Assembly (NCBI GenBank): GCA_035264765.1
Contig: DATFPQ010000211.1
Location: 1-16,908, forward strand
Direction: 5' to 3'
DNA length: 16,908 bases
Origin: DATFPQ01 sp035264765
GTDB lineage: Bacteria > Actinomycetota > Actinomycetes > Actinomycetales > Angustibacteraceae
Under the pieces are notes generated by a model. The model did no database searches. It had not been told where the DNA came from and saw only the letters and a program-made list of their open reading frames with translations. The translations under genes were made by a program, and so were the position numbers. This document shows, piece after piece, positions 12,820 through 16,908 of this stretch. Position 1 is the stretch's first letter. Each line of letters starts with the position of its first letter.

Positions 12820-13381
12820 ATGTCCCACGCCGCACCGCTCTTCCGCATCGCCGGACCGGCCGCGTTCGCCGCCGGCGTCCTACAGCTGGCAGGCGCGGAC
12901 CGCGGGCAGGTTCGGGGTCGTCGGCCTGGTCGCGGCACTGGTCGGCACCCTCGCGCTCGGGGGCGACCTGTGGTTCGAGTCGTTCGCCGTCCCGTGGATC
13001 GCCGACCGCGTGCCGCAGGCGTTCGACACGACGCCGACCGTGGTGCTCGGCCTCGGCGCCATCTCCAGTTACTTTCTCTTCGCGTTGGGCTGGGCGCTGT
13101 ACGGCCTCGCCAGCCTGCGTGCCCGCGTCTTTCCCGCGGCCATCTGCTGCGCCATCGTCGTCGGCGGCGTCCTGGGGTGGCGGGCCTTGGTGCCTCCCTG
13201 GGGTGCCGCGCTCGGTCTGGCGATCGGCTGGCTCGGGATCTGGATGATCAGGGCCGGGACCTCGGCGGTCGAGGACGTCGGCCCGGCCCCCACGGACGTT
13301 CCCATCCCGGCACCGCGATCTGCCGCGGACAGCCAGCGAGCCGCCGAAGCCGCGCCGCTGCCGGACACCGAACGGTCGTAG
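12820..13381 (+). pseudogene. Small multi-helix membrane protein gene, internally deleted and frameshifted
   Basis: A good start (ATG 12820, with GAGGAG at 12806-12811) opens a frame coding MSHAAPLFRIAGPAAFAAGV, a typical first membrane helix. That frame soon becomes Arg/Gly-rich nonsense. The next frame takes over at about 12875-12890 with SYSWQARTAGRFGVVGLVAA and codes three more helices (LVAALVGTLALGG, AISSYFLFALGWALYGLA, AAICCAIVVGGVLGW and beyond), ending in a polar tail TERS at 13381. Relatives as I recall them have about 40-50 residues, including one more helix, between these two parts. A deletion plus frameshift therefore explains the gene better than one miscalled base. The same family appears in actinobacteria without a known function. 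If a +1 sequencing error were the cause, a shortened protein would result. Confidence 0.6.
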
Positions 13382-13453
13382 ATCCAGTTGGGAGCGCCAC
13401 CTACCGCCCGAACGCGGCCGGACGCCGGACGCCGGGCTGTCGGGGGCGCTCCC

Positions 13454-13459
13454 TAGACT
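13454..13459 (+). promoter_or_regulatory. -10 box of a probable leaderless promoter of the hisCB operon
   Basis: TAGACT ends 7 nt before GTG 13467, with no ribosome site between. It suggests that hisC-hisB-hisH-hisA is transcribed from its own promoter, independent of hisD. Confidence 0.5.
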
Positions 13460-13466
13460 GGGGTCC

Positions 13467-14663
13467 GTGAGCACCAGCGCCCCGGCCGGCTCGGGCACCG
13501 CCCTCGACGCGCTGCCGCTGCGCGATGACCTACGCGGCCGCACGCCGTACGGCGCCCCGCAGCTGGACGTCCCCGTGCGCCTGAACACGAACGAGAACTC
13601 CTACGACGTCCCCGAGCAGGTGGCGCTCGCCGTCGTCGAGGCCGTCGCCGCCGAGGTCCGGCACCTCAATCGGTACCCCGACCGGGAGTTCTCCGCCTTG
13701 CGGGAGGCCCTCGCCGGGTACCTGGGCCACGACCTCACCGCCGAGCAGGTCTGGGCCGGCAACGGCTCCAACGAGGTGCTGCAGCAGCTGCTGCAGGCGT
13801 TCGGCGGTCCGGGCCGCACTGCGCTCGGGTTCACGCCGGCGTACTCGATGCACCCGATCATCAGCACCGGCACGGGCACGGCCTGGGTCGACGGCAAGCG
13901 GGGCAGCGCTACAGGAGTGTTCGACCTGGACGCGGCCGGCGTTGCTGCGCAGGTCCGCCGGCACGACCCGGACGTCGTGTTCCTCGTCTCCCCGAACAAC
14001 CCCACCGGTACGGCCCTCTCGGTCGACGTCGTGGTGGCCGCGTACGACGCCAGCGACCGGGCCCTCGTGGTGGTCGACGAGGCGTACGCCGAGTTCGCCC
14101 GGGGCGGTACGCCGAGCGCCCTGACGCTGCTGCCCGGCCGACCGCGGCTGGTGGTCACCCGGACCATGAGCAAGGCCTTCGCACTGGCCGGTGCCCGGGT
14201 CGGCTACCTGGCCGCGGACCCCGCCGTGTGCGACGCGCTGCGCCTGGTGCGCCTGCCGTATCACCTGTCCTCGCTGACCCAGGCCGCGGCGCTCGCGGCC
14301 CTCCGGCACGCGCCCGCCCTGCTCGGTACGGTCGACGCGATCAAGGCGCAGCGCGACCGGGTGGTTGCCGAGCTGCCCGGCCTGGACGACGCCGGCTCGG
14401 CCCTCGTGCCGGTGCCGAGCGACGCCAACTTCGTGCTCTTCGGCGGCCTGCGGGACGAGAGCGCCACCTGGCAGGCGCTGCTCGACGAGGGCGTGCTCGT
14501 GCGCGACGTCGGCATCCCGGGCCACCTGCGGGTCACCGCGGGAACCCCGGAGGAGACCACCGCCTTCCTGTCCGCCCTGGCCCGGGTGTGCGGCAACGGG
14601 GACGCGACGAGCCACGAGCCGATCCCGCACCCGAACGACCAGACGAACCCGGAGCAGCCGTGA
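13467..14663 (+). CDS. hisC: Histidinol-phosphate aminotransferase
   Basis: HisC is a PLP-dependent class II aminotransferase that converts imidazole-acetol phosphate and glutamate to histidinol phosphate and 2-oxoglutarate. The 398-residue product shows LNTNENSYDVPEQV (39-52), LNRYPDREFSALREAL (67-82), WAGNGSNEVLQQLL, VFLVSPNNPTGTAL with the PLP-contacting Asn (171-184), VVVDEAYAEF (201-210), the PLP lysine Lys236 in TRTMSKAFALAGARVGYLAA, and VRDVGIPGHLRVTAGTPEE. The last 25 residues are a polar tail beyond the usual end. GTG 13467 is the only start close to the homology and fits the -10 box. It overlaps hisB by 4 nt (GTGA). Confidence 0.96.
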   Translation: MSTSAPAGSGTALDALPLRDDLRGRTPYGAPQLDVPVRLNTNENSYDVPEQVALAVVEAVAAEVRHLNRYPDREFSALREALAGYLGHDLTAEQVWAGNGSNEVLQQLLQAFGGPGRTALGFTPAYSMHPIISTGTGTAWVDGKRGSATGVFDLDAAGVAAQVRRHDPDVVFLVSPNNPTGTALSVDVVVAAYDASDRALVVVDEAYAEFARGGTPSALTLLPGRPRLVVTRTMSKAFALAGARVGYLAADPAVCDALRLVRLPYHLSSLTQAAALAALRHAPALLGTVDAIKAQRDRVVAELPGLDDAGSALVPVPSDANFVLFGGLRDESATWQALLDEGVLVRDVGIPGHLRVTAGTPEETTAFLSALARVCGNGDATSHEPIPHPNDQTNPEQP

Positions 14664-15340
14664 CCAGCAGCCAGCAGAGCGCCGAGCAGACCGCAGCCGG
14701 GTCCGGCGAGCCGACTGCGGAGCGTGGCGCCGGCACGACGCGCCGTAGGCACGCCCGGCTGGATCGGGTCACGAGCGAGAGCAGCGTGCTGGTCGAGCTG
14801 GACGTCGACGGCACCGGGCGCGCGGACGTCAGCACCGGGGTCGGCTTCTACGACCACATGCTGACCAGCCTGGCCCGGCACGCGCTGCTCGACCTGACCG
14901 TGCAGGCCAGCGGCGACCTGCACATCGACGCGCACCACACCGTCGAGGACGTCGCCATCGTCCTGGGCCAGGCCCTGCGGGAGGCGCTCGGCGACAAGCG
15001 CGGCATCTCCCGGTTCGGCGACGCCGTGGTGCCGCTGGACGAGGCGCTGGTGCAGGCGGTGGTCGACGTCAGCGGCCGCCCGTACTGCGTCCACACCGGA
15101 GAGCCGGAGGGGCAGGTCTACGCCGTCATCGGCGGCGACTACGCCGGCTCGCTGACCCGGCACGTGCTGGAGACGCTGGCGCACCACGCCGCGATCGCGC
15201 TGCACGTGCGCGTGCTCGCGGGCCGCGACCCGCACCACCTGGTGGAGGCGCAGTTCAAGGCGCTGGCCCGCGCGTTGCGCGCCGCCGTGGCTCCCGACCC
15301 ACGGGTGCAGGGCGTCCCGAGCACCAAGGGGCTGCTGTGA
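14660..15340 (+). CDS. hisB: Imidazoleglycerol-phosphate dehydratase
   Basis: HisB dehydrates imidazoleglycerol phosphate to imidazole-acetol phosphate, the HisC substrate. The enzyme is a manganese-dependent 24-mer. The 226-residue product has a polar extension (1-28, Ser/Gln/Thr/Glu-rich) before the domain proper (R29 onward). Metal motifs are GVGFYDHMLTSLARH (60-74), DAHHTVEDV with His92, His93 and Glu96, LAHHAAIALH with His175 and His176, and HHLVEAQFKALARAL with Glu196. It ends VPSTKGLL, as in the family. GTG 14660 overlaps the hisC stop and is preceded by GGAG (14651-14654). It lacks the histidinol-phosphatase domain of the enterobacterial fusion, as expected here. Confidence 0.97.
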   Translation: MTSSQQSAEQTAAGSGEPTAERGAGTTRRRHARLDRVTSESSVLVELDVDGTGRADVSTGVGFYDHMLTSLARHALLDLTVQASGDLHIDAHHTVEDVAIVLGQALREALGDKRGISRFGDAVVPLDEALVQAVVDVSGRPYCVHTGEPEGQVYAVIGGDYAGSLTRHVLETLAHHAAIALHVRVLAGRDPHHLVEAQFKALARALRAAVAPDPRVQGVPSTKGLL

Positions 15341-15359
15341 CCGGGGCGGGCGCGCGGCG

Positions 15360-15983
15360 GTGGTGAGCGCGCCCCCGGCCCTGCTGCTGCTGCGCGGCCG
15401 GGTCGACGACGTCCGCTCCTGGGCGCGCACCGGGCTGCTGCCCGTCTGGGTGGTCCCCGACCCCGTGTGGAACCTGGTGGTCCCCGCCGGCCCGCCGGCG
15501 TCGGCGCCGCCGTACGACGACCCGGTCGCGCTGCTCGGTGGCCGGCCCGTGCCCTCGCGGCTGCGGCCCTCACTGTGCCTCGTGGCCGACGGGCCGCGGG
15601 CCGTGCTCGTCGTTCAGGAGGCCGGGCGGCGCGCCGAGCCACGCTGGCTGGTGTGGTCGCAGGACGTGGGGCCGATCCGCACGCGCGACCTGGCGCCCGC
15701 GCCACCCGCGCTCGTCGCCCACGTCACCGGCTCCCGACGGCCGGCCCACGTCGCGGCCCTGGAGGCGGCACTCGCCCCGGACCAGCGTTCGAGCTGCGAC
15801 GTGGTCGACGACGTGCTCCGCGCGCTGGGCCTGCCGGGGGCAGGTCTGCCGCTCGGCGCGGTGCGCGCCCAGGACCTGCCGGGTGCCGAGCGGGTGGACC
15901 CCGACGCTCACGCCGTCGCCCGCTTCGACGCCTTCGCGCGCACCGAGGCGCACCTGGCCGCCCAGCTGGAGGAGGACCGATGA
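15360..15983 (+). CDS. Conserved-looking hypothetical protein within the his operon
   Basis: I do not recognise a named family. The 207-residue product begins MVSAPPALLLLRGRVDDVRS and has no signal peptide or membrane helix. Its first half is hydrophobic and Pro-rich with several Trp (WARTGLLPVWVVPDPVWNLV). The second half is helical and charged (VTGSRRPAHVAALEAALAPD, RFDAFARTEAHLAAQLEED). It contains a single recognisable Cys (SSCDVVDDVL). The gene starts 19 bp after hisB at tandem GTG codons (15360 and 15363) without a strong ribosome site, and its stop overlaps the hisH start (ATGA). Coupled placement between hisB and hisH implies coexpression with histidine synthesis, but no enzymatic motif supports a catalytic role. 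The frame's codon use (GC-rich third positions) is that of a real gene. Confidence 0.75.
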   Translation: MVSAPPALLLLRGRVDDVRSWARTGLLPVWVVPDPVWNLVVPAGPPASAPPYDDPVALLGGRPVPSRLRPSLCLVADGPRAVLVVQEAGRRAEPRWLVWSQDVGPIRTRDLAPAPPALVAHVTGSRRPAHVAALEAALAPDQRSSCDVVDDVLRALGLPGAGLPLGAVRAQDLPGAERVDPDAHAVARFDAFARTEAHLAAQLEEDR

Positions 15984-16642
15984 GCACGCCTAAGACGCGA
16001 CCACGGGTCGTCGTCCTCGACTACGGCTCGGGCAACGTCCGCTCCGCCGTCCGTGCTCTGGAGCGGGTCGGCGCGCAGGTCGAGCTGACGAGCGACCGCA
16101 AGGCCGTGACCGAGTGCGACGGCCTGTTGATCCCGGGGGTCGGCAACTTCGCCGCCTGCATGGTCGGGCTGGAGGCGGTGCGCGCACCCGAGCTGGTCGG
16201 CCGCCGGCTGGCCGGCTGCCGGCCTGTCCTGGGCATCTGCGTCGGGCACCAGGTGCTGTTCGAGGGCTCGACCGAGCCGGCCGTCGCTGGCGCTCGCCCG
16301 GGGCTGGGGGAGTGGCCCGGCCTGGTCGAGCGGCTGCCGGCCGACGTCGTACCGCACATGGGGTGGAACACCGTCGACGCCCCCGCGGGGACGTCGCTGT
16401 TCGCCGGCGTCGAGGCCGAGCGGTTCTATTTCGTGCACTCCTACGCCGTCCAGCGCTGGGAGCTGCAGATGCGGGACGGCCAGGTGGCGCACTTCGAGCC
16501 GCCTCGGGTGACCTGGAGCGAGCACGGCGTGCGGTTCGTGGCCGGGGTCGAGAACGGGCCGCTGTCCGCGACCCAGTTCCACCCCGAGAAGAGCGGTGAC
16601 GCCGGCGCCCACCTGCTGGAGAACTGGGTGCGCTCGCTGTGA
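15980..16642 (+). CDS. hisH: Imidazole glycerol phosphate synthase, glutamine amidotransferase subunit
   Basis: HisH hydrolyses glutamine and passes ammonia to HisF, which makes imidazoleglycerol phosphate and AICAR. The 220-residue class I amidotransferase has VVVLDYGSGNVRSAVRALER (10-29), LLIPGVGNFAACM (49-61), the nucleophile Cys87 in VLGICVGHQVLFEGS, PHMGWNTV (125-132), FYFVHSYA (149-156), and the remaining triad residues His201 and Glu203 in QFHPEKSGDAG. Position 90 is His in CVGHQ where HisH proteins usually have Met, a pattern more like TrpG or CarA; the rest is clearly HisH. ATG 15980 follows GGAGGAGG (15968-15975) and overlaps the upstream stop. hisF is not in the window. Confidence 0.96.
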   Translation: MSTPKTRPRVVVLDYGSGNVRSAVRALERVGAQVELTSDRKAVTECDGLLIPGVGNFAACMVGLEAVRAPELVGRRLAGCRPVLGICVGHQVLFEGSTEPAVAGARPGLGEWPGLVERLPADVVPHMGWNTVDAPAGTSLFAGVEAERFYFVHSYAVQRWELQMRDGQVAHFEPPRVTWSEHGVRFVAGVENGPLSATQFHPEKSGDAGAHLLENWVRSL

Positions 16643-16677
16643 CCGCGCCGTCGACGTCCGAGAAGGAGCCCCTGTGA
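16639..16677 (+). other. 12-codon mini-ORF bridging hisH and hisA
   Basis: GTG 16639 overlaps the hisH stop as GTGA and reads VTAPSTSEKEPL. Its TGA (16675-16677) overlaps the hisA GTG, again as GTGA. The ribosome site of hisA (AAGGAG, 16663-16668) lies inside it. Ribosomes ending hisH could restart here and be handed to hisA; chance is also possible in such GC-rich DNA. Confidence 0.25.
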
Positions 16678-16908
16678 CCGACGTCCCCCGCCTGCAGCTG
16701 CTGCCGGCCGTTGACGTGGCGGACGGCCAGGCCGTGCGGCTGGTCCAGGGCGAAGCAGGCAGCGAGACCTCCTACGGCGACCCGCTGGAAGCGGCGCTGG
16801 CCTGGGCGCGGGCTGGGGCGGAGTGGATCCACCTGGTCGACCTGGACGCCGCCTTCGGCCGGGGCTCGAACCGGGACCTGCTCGCCGACGTGGTCCGGCG
16901 GCTGGACG
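16674..16908 (+). CDS. hisA: HisA/PriA phosphoribosyl isomerase, N-terminal part (cut by window end)
   Basis: HisA isomerises ProFAR to PRFAR in histidine synthesis; in most actinobacteria the homologue PriA also does the TrpF reaction of tryptophan synthesis. The 78 residues present form the first part of the TIM barrel: LQLLPAVDVADGQAVRLVQG with the general base Asp14, then ETSYGDPLEAALAWARAGAEW, IHLVDLDAAFGRG, and SNRDLLADVVRRLD. The wording AVDVADGQAVRLVQGEAGSE is as in actinobacterial PriA. GTG 16674 has AAGGAG 5 nt upstream. Whether the protein is bifunctional depends on residues beyond the window. Confidence 0.95.
   Translation, partial: MTDVPRLQLLPAVDVADGQAVRLVQGEAGSETSYGDPLEAALAWARAGAEWIHLVDLDAAFGRGSNRDLLADVVRRLD

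Noticed and set aside
14228..14659. An extended N-terminus of HisB upstream of the GTG at 14660
   Set aside because: The upstream frame lies inside hisC in another phase and is Arg/Gly/Pro-rich. The GTGA overlap with hisC and the GGAG site support 14660.

Overview
The window is very GC-rich DNA, with many GTG starts, from an actinobacterium. The gene order yggS-sepF-yggT-divIVA-traR/dksA-lspA-rluD-dnaE, followed by a hisD/hisC/hisB/hisH/priA cluster, is characteristic of that phylum. Alanine/proline-rich and lysine/alanine/threonine-rich repeat proteins and leaderless-looking starts fit a soil-type actinobacterium (Frankia/Geodermatophilus-like groups are plausible), but I cannot name the genus.

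Left part (1-3574), cell division and polar growth: the window opens in a broken yggS. Its C-terminal coding sequence occurs twice, in opposite orientations, as a fold-back with a six-base palindrome at the junction. Intact sepF and yggT follow, then divIVA with ten in-frame copies of a 15-bp repeat. A hairpin and a well-spaced promoter separate divIVA from a TraR/DksA zinc-finger gene that carries a long histone-H1-like basic repeat tail.

Middle (3547-8803): lspA and rluD are closely coupled. A short spacer containing two mutually exclusive hairpins and small direct repeats leads to dnaE, the replicative polymerase, whose PHP (proofreading) metal site is complete.

8804-11245: a 417-bp gene-free stretch holds several repeats, including a 74-nt near-perfect hairpin. 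It is followed by a four-helix membrane protein gene on the + strand. Convergent with that gene, a minus-strand pair encodes a FetB-type ABC permease without an adjacent ATPase and a stand-alone LON-domain protein.

11334-16908: hisD stands alone, followed by a hairpin and a membrane-protein gene that looks inactivated by an internal deletion with frameshift. Then comes the tightly packed operon hisC-hisB-hypothetical-hisH-(12-codon mini-ORF)-hisA/priA, which runs off the window.

Five starts (dnaE, the membrane protein, the permease, hisD, hisC) have a TANNNT -10 box only 6-7 nt from the start codon, which suggests widespread leaderless transcription. I found no rRNA, tRNA, CRISPR array, insertion sequence or phage genes, and no clear previously undescribed multi-gene system. 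The oddities are the yggS fold-back, the repeat-bearing spacers, the repeat-tailed proteins and the uncharacterised gene inside the his operon.
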